NCBI GenBank assembly: GCA_033964015.1
Contig: CM066921.1
Location: forward strand, 29,533,918 to 29,597,917
DNA length: 64,000 bases
Direction of reading: 5' to 3'
Origin: Scolanthus callimorphus
Lineage: Eukaryota > Cnidaria > Anthozoa > Actiniaria > Edwardsiidae
Part shown: positions 42,012-55,200 of the stretch, one piece after another
Position numbering within the stretch: position 1 is the first letter of the stretch
Layout of the letters: each line of letters begins with the position of its first letter
Program-made: the position numbers and the translations under genes
The notes under the pieces: generated by a model
The model's input: the letters and a program-made list of their open reading frames with translations, nothing else
The model's database searches: none
Told to the model about the DNA's origin: nothing

Positions 42012-45000
42012 TCACGCGTTCACCTGGCTACTTCTTGTTCTCCGAGTTCTAAGAGGAATTTCTTTTCGACGCTGACTGGTTTTCTTCGCAGGCGCTGTAA
42101 CTTCAGAAGTGTCCATGCTGTTCTCAATCGCACGCAGTGGTTGCCTAGCAACAGGCGCATAAACATTTTTACGCTCCTCAAAGACGTTGTCCATAGCAAC
42201 GGGCTCAAGGTCCATTTCCATTGCTACGTCCATCGCGTCGTCGTCGATAAACGCACGTTCGTGAGATTCTCGTAAAATGCTCGGAGTTGAACTCGAGCGT
42301 GAGTATTCGTCCAAAGCTAGACACGAAGCATCTCCGAACCTCCTATTCAGCATTCCTTCTTCCTCGTAACTATTAATCTCGCTGATCAAATTTTCATCCT
42401 CGTCATCCATTACGTCATCAGTTAACATTTCTCCTTCGTCCTCTCGGTCGCCATCGTAACCGCTCTCTGAGATCCCACCTATGCTGACGTCAAGGCTGTC
42501 ATTGTGCTGTGATTGGTTGGCAGTTTGTGATTGACAGGAGGGCCTGCCCATCTGAGGTGTTCTACAATCTCGACGTATCGCGAAGGGTAATAGGAAGTGT
42601 CTTATTTCGTCGCGCGTGGGAATCTGGAATGGAAGGCACAGTCCAAGTTATGGCGGGTTACTACATAAACTACAGAAACAGATGGAAGCAAGGGCTTTAG
42701 GAACAATTATTTTGCCCTGAACACGGCTTAAAACTCGTTCAGTCAATTACCAACGTCAACAAGAATATTTTGAGTCAAAACATTTCTCTTACTCTGTCAC
42801 ACTTCAAAAACACAACACTTATTCAAACTAAGGCCCTTGTAGATGGCCGAAAGGAATAATTGAATGTTCAATCTTTTTTTGTAGGAAGGACACAAGTTTT
42901 CATTCGGCATACCTTGATGTCGCTAACTTTCATAAATCGGTCTTCTGAGTATCTGTAATAAAATAAAGAAGTCAGCGTCAGAATCTCGTACGGTCACAAA
43001 ACTGTCATTACTGAAATCCAACAGGAGTTTGTTAAATTCCACATTTATATGATGCCAAAATGGACACTGTGGACATTGAGAGAGAGCCCTTCTTGGTTCC
43101 AATGGACCGGCCTTCAAGGAATGGCAACTCCAAGCGCTTCCATAGAGCACATTCAAAATGCAATCAACATGCGAATAGTTTTTTTCCATGGTGTACTAGG
43201 TATTGGAACACACTGCCAGGTTCGATTACAGATATAGAGGATAAGGACCGATTTAAAGGAGAGCTCCGAAAGTATTTAATTGACAATGGCCACTGGCTTT
43301 AGAGTATGTATTTTAATTATTATTTATAGATTTATTCCATGTACCGTCGGTTGCATCTACCCGTCTACACGCTCGACAAAAACATGTTCTGTCGGCACGT
43401 GAAACTTCGAAGTTTTGACAGTTGAACTTGAAAGTTTGCCCGCCCAAGCGTGAAGCTTTGGTGACGCTCGTGAGTGGAAAAAGGTAAAAAGTTCAGTTGA
43501 TTTATTTCTTTTTGACCAGAAACACTGTGAAGTTACCAGAATATTAGCTTTTTGCAATGTTTGTTATTGAAACGAAAGTGCGGACTTGAATATTGTGACA
43601 AAAACGTTCAAGTTTGGCCGTCAAAACATCCAAGTTTCACTGTCAAAACTTTGAAGTTTCGCGTGCCGACAGAACATGTTTTTGACGTGAGTGTAGACGG
43701 GTAGCTGCAACCGACGGTATTATATATTATCTAGATAGATTTGTATATTTTTATTTATACTGATGTGATACCGGAATGGTTTTATCGGTTAATAAAGTAG
43801 ATGTAGAAAGTAGATGTAGAAATATCTGATAGAAGCGCGTGCCTTTTATGAGGTGCGTGCGACTCTACAAAGTTTTAAAAACTACTTTTGTGATTATACA
43901 GCCGATTGCGTTTGAGCGTTTTACCCTAACAGTTCGCACGTTATGTTTGAACGTTTAAAAGTTGTGTTTCTAGGATGAAACGAGACGTTTCTATGGCGAA
44001 CCAAAGAGTTCTGTCCTCTGATTGGTCAGTGAAAAATACACATGGCGGTTGCCCTTGGAAACGTCTGACTTTTTGTCTCACAACGCAACTCTCAAACGTT
44101 CAAACGTAACGTGCGAACTGTTTGGGTAAAACGCTCAAACGCAATCGGCTGTATGTGAAACGTGAAACATGCACTTTGAGTAAAAGAAAACACTCTTTAC
44201 CTTTCTTTGATAGCCTTTAGCTTGACGTTTCTGTGATCAATTGGTGAATCGTCTAATAAACTGAAAAAAGAACACATTCATCATAAGTTGAGGTGAAGAA
44301 TAGTCACTTTTTATTAGTTCACTTTGCGGTACGTCGATGTTACAAGGGACAATTTTTCTTGCAACTCGCAACGCAACGATGACGAATTAAAAATCATTGC
44401 AAGATGCCGTGGGATGTTACACTTGCAATGCGCCCGCATGGAAAACTAAAAAAAAAAAATACAGCAGCACCATCAAAAATCCAGCGCACTGATTGGTTCA
44501 TTCATGGAAACCATTGCGTGTTAAATTGCTCAGGCATGTTACACGTAGCAACTTGTCTCGCAACACTGCGAAAAGTAGAGCTCGGTTCTACATTTTCTGC
44601 AACTCGCAACGCAACAAAATATTGCATTGCAGGGGGATTTTACACGCGCGCCTTTCGCTGCAACTCGCAACGTAACAAATATTGCATTACGAGTTGCAAG
44701 AAAAATTGCCTCATGTAACATGGCCATTGCTTAGCGACGTGCATTGCGCATGTAACTTACCATTTCTGGTGTAAATATAAGGTACTCTCTAGTAGATTTG
44801 ACAGCTCTAATCCAGTCATCTGGGCCATGTGCGTAGGCCAAGGGCATTCTGCAACAAAAAGGGTTCGTTAAACTTGTTAAATGCAAAAAGAGCGAATTAT
44901 AATCACGCACGGTCATTTGTTTGATACACAAAACGCTACATGCTTGTGTGCACCATACATTTTACCATAGAACAGATTTCGTATGATTTTGAAAAGTCAA

Positions 45001-48000
45001 GTATCACAGCAAGAACTGAACCTTGCTTTCTCGTAAACATTCAGCCAACCACATCACGCAAAATGGCTAAGCCAATCAAAATGCTTAGACACAGCACGGC
45101 TACGGGACGCGTGGTAGGACAGCAACAACTGAACCTTGCTTCTCGTAAATATTCGGCCAATCAGATCACGCGAAATGACCGAAGGCTTCGAGACGCGCGG
45201 TAACTTTTTGCCGGACACACGAAAATTTCCACACTAAAAAATTCGAAGCCCTCCATTTTCGAAGTGCTACACAAACTGCGCAGTTTTCGAGCGTATTCCG
45301 AAGGCGTTGTCGAAAACGGCCGCGTTGCAGTGTGAACGCGAGGTTTAACCGGATAAAATCTGCACCCAAAAACATTTGCCCGCTGAGTGTCATACAATTC
45401 TTCCTGCATAAATACTTACCAGAACTATGCATAGAGTTGGCTAACAGTAAACAAGAGGCTGCTATAGTGGACGCGGAATATCTGTGAGGGGAAAACAAGG
45501 TTTATAAGACCACAAGAAAATAGAAAAAAAGGTTCTTATTTTTGGTGGGCTGAATTAAGACTTACTTTCCAAATTCTGTATGTAGTATTGATAAATCTCC
45601 TATGTATGATGCTATACATTCTGTCCGGTGGTCAGCCTGTGGAAGTAAATAGAGTCGTTAACGTATAACCATAGACTCCTTCCAGACTATTCGCATCCCC
45701 AGCAGTCGCGCAACGATATCCACATACTATCCACGCAAATATTTCACAAGGGATTTTCCCTAGCGAGCAAGAAAAAGAGACTTCTAGTTATGATACGCGA
45801 AGAAGCCGACAGCAAAAAAAAAGCAAAAAAAAAAAACGCGCGTGGTCAATTGACCTCTGACCCCGTCCACACTACTCCGTTTTCAAACGAAAACGGATAC
45901 TTTTTGCTCCGGATACGGCTATCGTCCACACTACAACGCCGAAAACGATCACCGAAAACGCTCTCAAGAGCGGAGCGATTTGAAAACGGATCTGTTTTGA
46001 AACGCTGTTTTCTAGTGTGGACGGGTGAAAACGATGCTATGTGAAAACGATGACGTCACCACAGCAAGCAAATCCGACCAATTTCGCGGGCCAACAGATC
46101 GAAATGCACATGCGTTGAGCTTGTTTGAGCATGCCCACTGAGACCCCGTCTACACTACACCGTTTTCAGACGAAAACGGATACTTTTGCTCCGTTTACAA
46201 AAAGATTTGCGTCCACACCTATCGTTTTCGTATTGTTATCGCCGTTTTCGGTGATCGTTTTCGACGTTGTAGTGTGGACGATAGCCGTATCCGGAGCAAA
46301 AAGTATAGTGTAGTGTGGACGGGATCTGAATACATAAGAGCGTTTTCGTACGGATACGTATTGTAGTGTGGACGGGCGAAAACGATAAGTGTGGACGCAA
46401 ATCTTTTTAAAAACGGAGCAAAAAGTATCCGTTTTCGTTTGAAAACGGTGTAGTGTGGACGGGGTCTTAGTCACCTAGAGCGCACCGAGCGGAACTTCTC
46501 AACTATCACAGGGAACTTCTGCAGAAATACATGGGAAATCCGAGCACTTCCCATGCTTCTCCCATGGGAAATTCAGCTTTTCCCATGGATGGGTTTCTGT
46601 AGAAATTCACTGTGTATGGTCAGCACGGTTTATACAGGACCGATGTTTTTACTTACACCAGCTAAATTACAAAAGAGCTTGAGGTAGTCTGCTACTGTAA
46701 GGACCTACAAGAACAGGGCAAACAATTTATTAGGAATGTGTGACATTCTCTGGCGTTTACTGATCCGAGACTGCATGATATTGCATCCCAAGTTAGGGAT
46801 GCAATATCCAGCAGGGTGAGTATGTGTAGGGAAGATGTTTCAGCCAATCAAATTCGAGAAAATTTGATAACGTGATCGCGAGCCAATCAGGAACGAGTCC
46901 TGGAGAAGGGATTACGTGACCTGAACACGATTAGTAAACGTGATTTCACAGACGCTACTAATCCTCTTGGAGGTAAGAGCGGATGTACAAAGGCTAGCTT
47001 TCAGATGAGAAAACTAAACACTAGAAAATGCACTTTTTCAATCAGAAACGAAACAAACTGACCAATCAAGGGATGAAGTAAGTACGCGTTTAGTCATGAC
47101 TCAAGAAACCAAGAAACTGTGTGTTTTTTTCCTCGCATTCTGATTGGCTGACTAAACAAAGGTCCAAGTCCTCAACCAATAGCAACATGCAGAAGTTTGG
47201 CTGCTCACCCTAACATCGCCTTTTAGACAAGACATAACTTCTCCCATCATTCTAACGACCTCTTCGTATTTGTAAGTGTCGTCAGTCAACCAAGATGCTT
47301 CACGAATTGTAACTATGTCCTTGCCTTGAAACCTGCAGCATAAGACATTAAAACATTAGACAAAGGTCGTAAATAAATATTCAAATTCAGGGACGGTGGA
47401 AGCAAATGGAGGGGCTCTCAGGATTTTTTTTGGCCTTGGACATGCTTCTCCAAGGAGGAAATTTTTGAAGTTTTACGAAAGTCGAAGCTCAGCTGCAGCA
47501 AAATTGTGTGCTAAAGTACCAGATTTGGGTTCAGTCTTGTCTGTGAAAAGACAGAAACGAGGCTGTAGATGGAATATGTGTTGTGAAAAGTCCCAGCGCA
47601 CTTAAGTTAGGGGGAGGGGGAGTGTACCCTCTGAAATTTATTGTTCTGTTACAGGCATTTTACTAAACACCCATTCTGCAGCTATGTAGATTCCAAAGGT
47701 TTGGGTGTTATTTCTGTAAAATTGCACAGTACAGTGTATTCATATCAGCACTTTTTAAGCCTTACTGACTGCTTTGTTTGCTGTGTTCAATACATACCTG
47801 GCTGCAATTAGAACACATGTGATTCCCAACAGTTGGAGTTCAGACCTTTGAACTTTACGCCTCATAAGGTACTGGTCAACACAGAAGACTGCTACATGAA
47901 CTATTTCACTAGGAAAATCCTGCAAAACACACAATATACCAGGTTATAACAACATATTTAACATATACTGTCATTATTAAATTAGAGGGTTTTAACCCCA

Positions 48001-51000
48001 GTTGTCAACAACAGAATCACCTGTTAACTGCCTTTATAAACAGGGGGAGGGAGCTTGTAGCTGGATTAAATTAATTGCAAACAGGCAAATAACCATCCTA
48101 AATTGTGCGATTGTGGACAACATGCCATGCCTTCCCTTTTCCCTTGGGAGATTTCAATTTTCAATGGGATACAGCGATGGTCATGCTCAACTGGCATGGG
48201 AGGAACCCCCTGTGAGTAGGGTGGAGTTGATTTTTTCTTAGGTTGGGCAATTTATACCTTCATGAGTGCCACTTCAACAAGCCAGTCTACTAAGATATAT
48301 CTGTAGAGAAAACAAACAGACTTTGCATCATGTACAACTGTTTGACAGAACAATACATATGATCACAGCCTAAAATGGACTGAGAGATAAGTAGGTAGTA
48401 CACTACAATGCAACAGTTAAAGCAAGTCTAGACAATATGCAGACTTATTGCAGCACACTTGCTGAATTCCAGGGATTCCAGTTTGAAGCGAAGTAGACAT
48501 TGAACATACCTCATAGTTGCATTTAGTTCTGACTGAAATCCAAATAACTTGTGAGAATTCAATGGTTTGGATCTTTGAAGAAACTGAAAACAATAATAAA
48601 CACAAACATTAAACAACTGCAACACAACAATAGCTTCAACAATGGGGATAATTCAGTGCACTGTAGCTAGTGGGTGAGGCAGTTGCCCTCCAAGTGAAGT
48701 AAATGTTTTAGTGTCAACATGTGGGGACCCCCCCCCCCCCCCCAGCAACAACAAAGGATGACCAAGGCTTGCTCCCCCGGGCAAAAATTTCTAGCTATGG
48801 CCTTGCAATATTGCAGGCATCACAGGGCTAAAAATAATAGTAGTGTTGTAATGGATAAAGGATAAATTTATGCTCTTATTATCTCTGGTGGCATTTCAAG
48901 CCTTGTTGTTTATTGATTCTCACCTGAGTAAGAAATTCTGCTGCTTGTTGTTTAGACATGCCTCCTAGATGACCAGATGCATATTCCATAGCAAGTCGGA
49001 ACTGAGCGTTAGGATTATCACAGCTTGCAATGTCCCTCAGCTCACGTAAACTTTGTAGCATGAGAGAAGGTTCTGACGCTCGTTCAATGGCCTTCATGTT
49101 CCAGATCTCAAATGCTGCATGTGTAGACCCCAGATTGGTGGCTTTATTGAGCCATTCAATACATTCTGATTTCTTTTTTTCGTCCTGTAAATTATCAGAT
49201 AAAATAGGATTATATTTTGAGTCATTATAAAGACTGGTTCATATTGTGGATTGAGCTTAGTTCTATAAGGTTTTTCCTTGGTTTTCCAGGTAAGACAATA
49301 AGGCATGGCCCCATTTACCTACCCCTCTATATAATGTGACCATGTACAAGATGGACTGCCTAAGAGTAAAGGATTGTCTCCCATTGAAATGGTCTAGCTC
49401 TCTAAGGCATATATAATATAAAATATCTGCATAATCTCTCTCATTTTATAGCAGTTGTGTATATTTGATGGCTTTGTGTTCACTCATGAGGAGAAGAACA
49501 CCCTCTAATTTATTTTGTCTTCACTTGAATTTTTTTTCTAAGAAATAGATACTTAATGTAAATGTTTCTTACCTCATGCAAACTGAGGATCTTTCCAATA
49601 CAAAAGAGGAGGGACTTGTTTAGAGTGTCTTCAGGCTGAAAAGATAATGGATAAGTTATAAACTATACATCCAAAACAATGCATTTGCTTTGCTGTTGAG
49701 AGAAACAACTTTCTGTACATGCCCTTATGTTCAAATGGATGTCTCCAGCACCTTCACAGACTGTAAAAACTGACCCCATAGGCATATTCTGGCTTGCAAC
49801 AAAAATTTAAAAATACTAAAAATATCAATTAATAGGCTGTGAACTTACGTGTGCATTGGAGCAGTATTCCACCATGTTCTTAAAGACACAAGCCTTGCAA
49901 CACGAACCACTAGGAGCCCAAGGAGGACGGATAAAGAACCAAGTAAAAGGAGCAGTACTGATTCCTGCCCTCTCAGCTTTGCAGAACAAATGGGCAGCTT
50001 TTTTGCCATTTTCTTTTGCATTAGTTGTGTTATTACTGTCTTCTGAAACTGCGAAATAAAAATTATTGATATCAAAGCGTTAAAGAATTGTATTTGCTTT
50101 TTTATGTTTGGATGTGTGAATTGTTATTCTTGGGGGCTTGGAAAATTAAAAAACCAGACCATTGTAATGTAAGCGAAAAAAAAACTAAATACTTAACATG
50201 GCGAAATTGATCTAATAATAAATTGATGTTGGTTATTCCCTTGGGTTTTGTTTCAAATCAAAATAGATAACGACAAAATATAGACAAACTTCGGCTAGTG
50301 TATTAAAAGCAAACTGATAAAATTAAGCAACCGTTTATACAGTGAAACACTCAGAAAAACTTCAGTTTGCTTGCCTATACCATTTCGATTGCCGATCTTG
50401 AAAAAAAGTTTAGTTTTATTGCACGTCAAAAAAATCACGCGAAATCAATACAACTTATTAACGCCCACAGAAATTTAATTCCAACAGTTTATCACAGATT
50501 TACACGAGGTTAAAAATCAGATGAAGTCACACGGGAGATAACTTGGACAGAGCACAGTTGGTAAAAAGATAAACAAAGTTTTAAATGTCGCGCTAAAACA
50601 GACCCCAAGCGATCGAATTGCCGTTACGATCACCGATGGAACGCGGGGAAACCAGTAAAACCGAACTCTTAAAATTCATCCAAATTGTTATGATCTCTAA
50701 TAAAATCAACTTACTTCCTTCATTATACAAATGTGCCAGTCCTAGTTTAATAAGTGCTTCTATATTTCCTACATCGGCAGCTCTGTGGTGGAGAAATAAC
50801 ACAAAAATCAATTTAGAAAGCCGTTGGTAGATTGCAAAACCGCTAAAAGAACAACGAATCATTTATAACGAACCTTTCTAGAACGGCGCGATTTCGCGTT
50901 GATGGCCAAACCCCGGGAAAAGAAACCGTCATCCAGAGAACTGGAGACTCATCTATAAGATTCCTCAGACTTCTACAAACCTGCAAAGTATCAAAAATAT

Positions 51001-51301
51001 CGTAAGGTTAAATCAACGAGGGAGATGCATGGGGGACGCGGGTCAACGGAATTTGAGTGTAACGGTCATCAATTTGCAAACATAAACTTCAACCAAAACA
51101 AGCCTTGGGAGATATAATTGCTCAATATATTTAACCTACAGAAAGAGTAAGCAATATACTTACCAGTCTTATCTTAGCGAGGTCATTTGCAGGGAGAAAC
51201 TTAAGAATCAGCAGAAGAACTTCTTCAGGTAAAGAGAGGAATCTTGTGGAGATCGAGTGCCGTGTTCGTCTAAGACAGACGCTGTGCGTTCGAATCTTCA
51301 T
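42012..51301 (-). CDS. CCNF: Cyclin F, F-box substrate receptor of SCF ubiquitin ligase
   Basis: Seventeen exons join in phase to 703 codons (702 aa; human cyclin F is 786): 51164-51301, 50874-50980, 50715-50782, 49849-50048, 49573-49635, 48924-49184, 48510-48583, 48258-48300, 47798-47919, 47209-47332, 46657-46704, 45566-45636, 45420-45481, 44761-44848, 44201-44260, 42913-42952 and 42012-42551. An F-box (LSLPEEVLLLILKFLPANDL) lies at residues ~21-60. Sel1/TPR-like repeats follow, with ALIKLGLAHLYNEG and FTWFFIRPPWAPSGSCCKAC. The cyclin box has DTMRYIL-type hydrophobic patch MRYILVDWLVEVALMK and WLTDDTYKYEEVVRMMGEV. The acidic, Ser-rich tail (exon 17) is the PEST-like region. Cyclin F binds SKP1/CUL1 and directs degradation of cell-cycle proteins such as RRM2 and CP110. 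It needs no CDK partner. The gene is head to head with galactokinase. Its introns hold five MITEs and a LINE end. Confidence 0.95.
43049..43302 (+). mobile_element. LINE reverse-transcriptase C-terminal remnant
   Basis: The plus-strand frame contains NSFFPWCTRYWNTLPGSI followed by DRFKGELRKYL and a stop. This is the usual C-terminus of non-LTR reverse transcriptases (the FFPRTIxxWNxLP motif). It lies in intron 15 of cyclin F and opposes its direction. Only the 3' end is present. Confidence 0.75.
43342..43719. repeat. TACCGTCGGTTGCA foldback MITE
   Basis: Long inverted arms (about 65 bases) include ACATGTTCTGTCGGCACGTG and its mirror. A partial copy lies at about 26976-27060. It is in an intron of cyclin F. 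Confidence 0.85.
43898..44153. repeat. TACAGCCGATTGCGTTTGAG foldback MITE
   Basis: The ends TACAGCCGATTGCGTTTGAG and inverse, with mirrored GTTCGCACGTTA words. The core has a CTGATTGGTCAGTG CCAAT motif. It is in an intron of cyclin F. Confidence 0.85.
44338..44720. repeat. ATGTTACAAGGGACAATTT foldback MITE
   Basis: The inverted ends share AATTTTTCTTGCAACTCG and CGAGTTGCAAGAAAAATT. Internally, TTGCAACTCGCAACGCAAC-like words are repeated several times. It lies in an intron of cyclin F, close to exon 14. Confidence 0.8.
45010..45200. repeat. Tandem pair of a ~112-bp CCAAT-type block
   Basis: AACTGAACCTTGCTTTCTCG-type sequence begins near 45015 and again near 45127. Each is followed by a GCCAA(C/T)CA and ATCACGC motif. 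No coding potential is seen. It is in an intron of cyclin F. Confidence 0.6.
45859..46026. repeat. GACCCCGTCCACACTAC foldback MITE, copy 1
   Basis: The inverted ends carry CCCGTCCACACTA and TAGTGTGGACGGG, with internal GAAAACGGATAC words. It adjoins copy 2 at 46141-46468. Confidence 0.8.
46141..46468. repeat. GACCCCGTCTACACTAC foldback MITE, copy 2
   Basis: It is longer than copy 1, with ends AGACCCCGTCTACACTACAC and the inverse, and several GTTTTCG(A/T) words mirrored around its centre. Both copies are in an intron of cyclin F. Confidence 0.8.
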
Positions 51302-52232
51302 GCTGAGAAATTTCCTGACCTAACTAAGTGATATCCTAAAGGAAAGCTATTAGAAGATAACTGGTCTAAAAGATAAGAGATCGCGGAGATCTGAGAGGAA
51401 AGAGAGAAGAAAAAGAAGTGATTCCAACGACTGTAGCTTGCTTACATGTTCCGTTACACTGACCGAGCGGGCTGTCAGTTCGTTATGTCACGTGCAAACC
51501 GACGCTCAGCGCTGATTGGTTGCTACAACAATAGGGGCCTCCACTGAGGCGGCCGACAGATCGCGTGCAGAGAAGCCAATCGAAAGCCGTTTTTTTTAGC
51601 GTAATTCGAACAAAAGGCATCTGACAGCGAAAAGACATACAAATGTATGATTGGGATTCAATATCTGTGGTTCAGTACGGGCAGAGAGATTTGGGCACGA
51701 AAACTGTTTAGTTCGGAAGCGTTTGATATGCAAATGCAGGTATTGTAAAGCGTATCTTTTGGAAAATTAAAAGTTCCACTGAAAAGCCTTTAGAGGATGT
51801 CGCTATTAAAGATTATTATTATTATTAAAGTTTTTATAATTAAGCAATAAAAGTACTTTCCGCGTGCTCTCTGCTTTCTTACAAACACGAGGGGGATGTT
51901 GGGAGAACTGATCAAAACTTGAAAGACAGAGTGTCTTTCAAGTTTTATCAGTTCGACCAACATTCCCCGAGTGTTTGTAAGAAACCAGAGAGCACGCGGA
52001 AAGTATTTTATTGCTTTTAGAAAATAACATACACACGCGCGACAGCGTTGCGTGACAATCGTGTTTCTCAGGTCTCTTACAAAAACGCTTTTTAACCAAT
52101 CAGAATGCGCACATTCACAATACAACATGGGTGTTATTTTCTAAATTTCAACGATCCCACGTCGATCACTCTGACGTCACTTTCCCCGCCGCACCACAGG
52201 AGTCCCAAGCGCAAGTCCTCCTTTCTTTCAAC
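51302..52232. promoter_or_regulatory. Divergent promoter region of CCNF and GALK1
   Basis: The 931 bases separate the two start codons, so both genes must be driven from here. A CTGATTGGTTGC CCAAT box near 51510 lies on the cyclin F side, and AACCAATCAGAATGCGC near 52095 lies on the galactokinase side. A foldback element at 51842-52018 separates the two halves. No TATA box is convincing. Confidence 0.5.
51842..52018. repeat. Foldback MITE inside the CCNF/GALK1 promoter region
   Basis: The arms of ~80 bases start AAGCAATAAAAGTACTTTCC and end with the mirror, differing at few positions. The loop has CTTGAAAGACAGAGTGTCTT. It sits between the two gene starts. Confidence 0.85.
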
Positions 52233-55200
52233 ATGGCCGCCGAAGAAGCAGCGAAGAATCTCTTCCAAAAACACTTTCAAACTTCTCCAACCGTCGGTGG
52301 TTGTGCTCCTGGTAGAGTGAATCTCATTGGAGAACACACGGACTATAATGACGGGTTCGTTTTACCTATGGTAAGGGGAATGGGAGCTTAAAATACAAAA
52401 TTATGTGACAAGGCATGTGATTCGGAGCTGAGGCGGAAATAGTAAGGTTACTCTATCAATCAATCAATGGTTAAATAACCCTTTTGCGGAACAATATCAA
52501 GAGACCAATTTCGATATATAAACCGCTATAATCTGTAAACCGCATTTGAACATATCCATTTGATAATTTGCGGTGTACGAGGTTCGCACTGTTTTAGATC
52601 ATGTTCATTTTTATACACAAAGCTTTATTCTATTGATAGAACGAAAATATTGTAATACAGTCTTGTCACAAAAATGATGTTAACAGTGTCCAACCTTGCA
52701 ACTTGACAAATTTGGGATTTTTGCTCATGCGAGTCCCCCCCTTAAAAAAAGGTGGGAGGGGGGGGATGCTGTCTGTGATTTTTGGGTGACCAATTGTGAA
52801 AGCCTAGAAATGAATAATTTATAATTTAATGATTTTATCATGTCCTGTTTGTAAGAATCATCAGAAATTGAGGGGGAAATTTTCATGGGCTTGGTACTTG
52901 AAAACATCGGGATTCAAGCCATCAAAATCTCAAAAATGATGATTTCATATACCAAGAGGTTGTGTCGGGATTCAAGAACTTGAAGCAAAATCAGCACTTA
53001 ACCATTATCCTGCGAGATTGAGCAGAATATCATCTCCCTAATACTTAGCCGACGAGGGACATAGTACCGATATCAGTTGGCTAAATCAGACGATATTCTG
53101 CAAAAATCAAGCAGGATAATGGTTTTATTATTCAGCTCATCGATAGCACAAAAACATAGAAGAAATCATTTACTTTTGCATAAGACACAAGCTCAATAGA
53201 TATCTGTTATATCCAGGAGACAGCTATTGGCGTTCTAATGACCATATTTGGGCAGTGCATCGATGTGCTGAATAAATAATCTGTGTTAATTTTGAAGGCT
53301 ACATGTTGACAATTAGTGATAATTGTAATTGAAAAAGTTCAAGGTCATGTTTTTATGCTATAGCTGGGTCCCCTGAGTGTCTAGTGATGATGCTCTTTTT
53401 GTTCACATCAGGCTTTAGATCTTGTAACTGTTATAGTTGGCACCAAAGTAGATGGGGATGTCTGCTCTATAGTAACATCAGCTGAAGGCATTAATGAGCC
53501 ACTCACTGCTCAATTCAAAGTTCCTTCAAATGAGAACCCATTAACTCCTGGTAAACCCTCATGGGCAAATTACATCAAGGGTGTGGTCGCAAACTTTGGG
53601 AAACCAGTCCCAGCATTCAATGCTGCAGTGGCAACTACAGTTCCTTTAGGGGGAGGACTCTCAAGTTCTGCCTCTTTAGAGGTGGCAACTTACACGTTTC
53701 TTGAGCAGCTTACCGGTCAAGTACAGGAAGATCTGAAAGTGAAAGCTTTGGCTTGTCAAAAGGCTGAACACGATTTTGCTGGCATGCCATGTGGAATAAT
53801 GGACCAGTTTATTTCCGTCATGGGCAAAAAGGGAAATGCCTTACTGTTGGACTGCAGGTAAGATATGTTCTACTTTCTACAAGGCTTGTGTTTTGATTGA
53901 TAGTAGCCTGCGAACCGGCTCTCCAGTGGGTTTTTTCAGATATTTTGTTTTTCTGGGTTCAGGATACCTGTGTGATGCAAAAATCCCCAACCTCTCCCCC
54001 TCCCCCCACTCTTTTGCATGACACAGGTATCCTGAACCCTGAAAAACAAAATATCCAAAAAAAAAACACTGAAGAGCAAGCTCGCAGGCTAAATTGATAG
54101 AGGAGATAGTGGTGCAGTGAGATAGTCAGCAATGTTTGGGTGTTGAAAAGGGCAAGATAATCATGTTTTGGTTGGTTGTTCATTAAAGATAACAGGGTCA
54201 GAATGATAGTCACAGTTGCCTAGCAACCATTATCTTTTTTTGTCATCAGATCAACGGGCTATATATTAGCTCCCCTGTCTGATCCAAGTCTGGCAATTAT
54301 AGTCACATGATATCAGTTGCCTAGCAACCAGAACCTTTTTGTCATCAGATCAATGGACTATAAATTAGTTCCCCTGTCTGACCCAAGTCTAGCAATTATA
54401 GCCACATGATATCAGTTGCCTAGCAACCATAACCTTTTTTGTCATCAGATCAATGGACTATAAATTAGCTCCCCTGTCTGATCCAAGTCTGGCAATTATA
54501 GTCACATAATATCAGTTGCCTAGCAACCATAACTTTTTTGTCATCAGATCAATGGACTATAAATTAGTTCCCCTGGCGGAGTCTTGCAATTATAGCCACA
54601 TGATATCAGTTGCCTAGCAACCATTACTTTTTTGTCATCATATCAATGGACTATAAATTAGTTCCCCTGTCTGATCCAAGTCTGGCAATAATAGTCACAT
54701 GATATCAGTTGCCTAGCAACCATAACTTTTTTGTCATCAGATCATTGGACTATAAATTAGTTCCCCTGGCGGAGTCTTGCAATTATAGCCACATGATATC
54801 AGTTGCCTAGCAACCATAACTTTTTTGTCACCAGATCAATGGACTATAAATTAGTTCCCCTGGCGGATCCAATTCTGGCAATTATAGCCACATGATATCA
54901 GTTGCCTAGCAACCATAACCTTTTTGTCATCAGATCAATGGACTATAAATTAGCTCCCTGTCTGACCGAAGTCTGGCAATAATAGCCACATGATATCAGT
55001 TGCCTAGCAACCATTACTTTTTTGTCATCATATCAATGGACTATAAATTAGCTCCCCTGTCTGATCTAAGTCTGTCAATTATAGTCACATGATATCAGTT
55101 GCCTAGCAACCACAACCTATTTTGTCATCAGACCAATGGACTATAGATAATAGTTCCCCTGGCGGATCCAAGTCTAGCAATTATAGTCACATGATCAGTT

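Noticed and set aside
44340..44720. Open frames with repeated Cys, Arg and Asn on both strands
   Set aside because: They lie in a palindromic MITE within a cyclin F intron and show no domain.
44761..44931. Frame beginning MPLAYAHGPDD as the coding frame of cyclin F exon 14
   Set aside because: The phase inherited from exon 13 gives another frame, ECPWPTHMAQMTGL, which matches the cyclin F C-terminal cyclin fold and keeps the total divisible by three.
45859..46468. Promoter or enhancer cluster with repeated GAAAACG words
   Set aside because: The words are mirrored within two foldback MITEs and are explained by their inverted structure.
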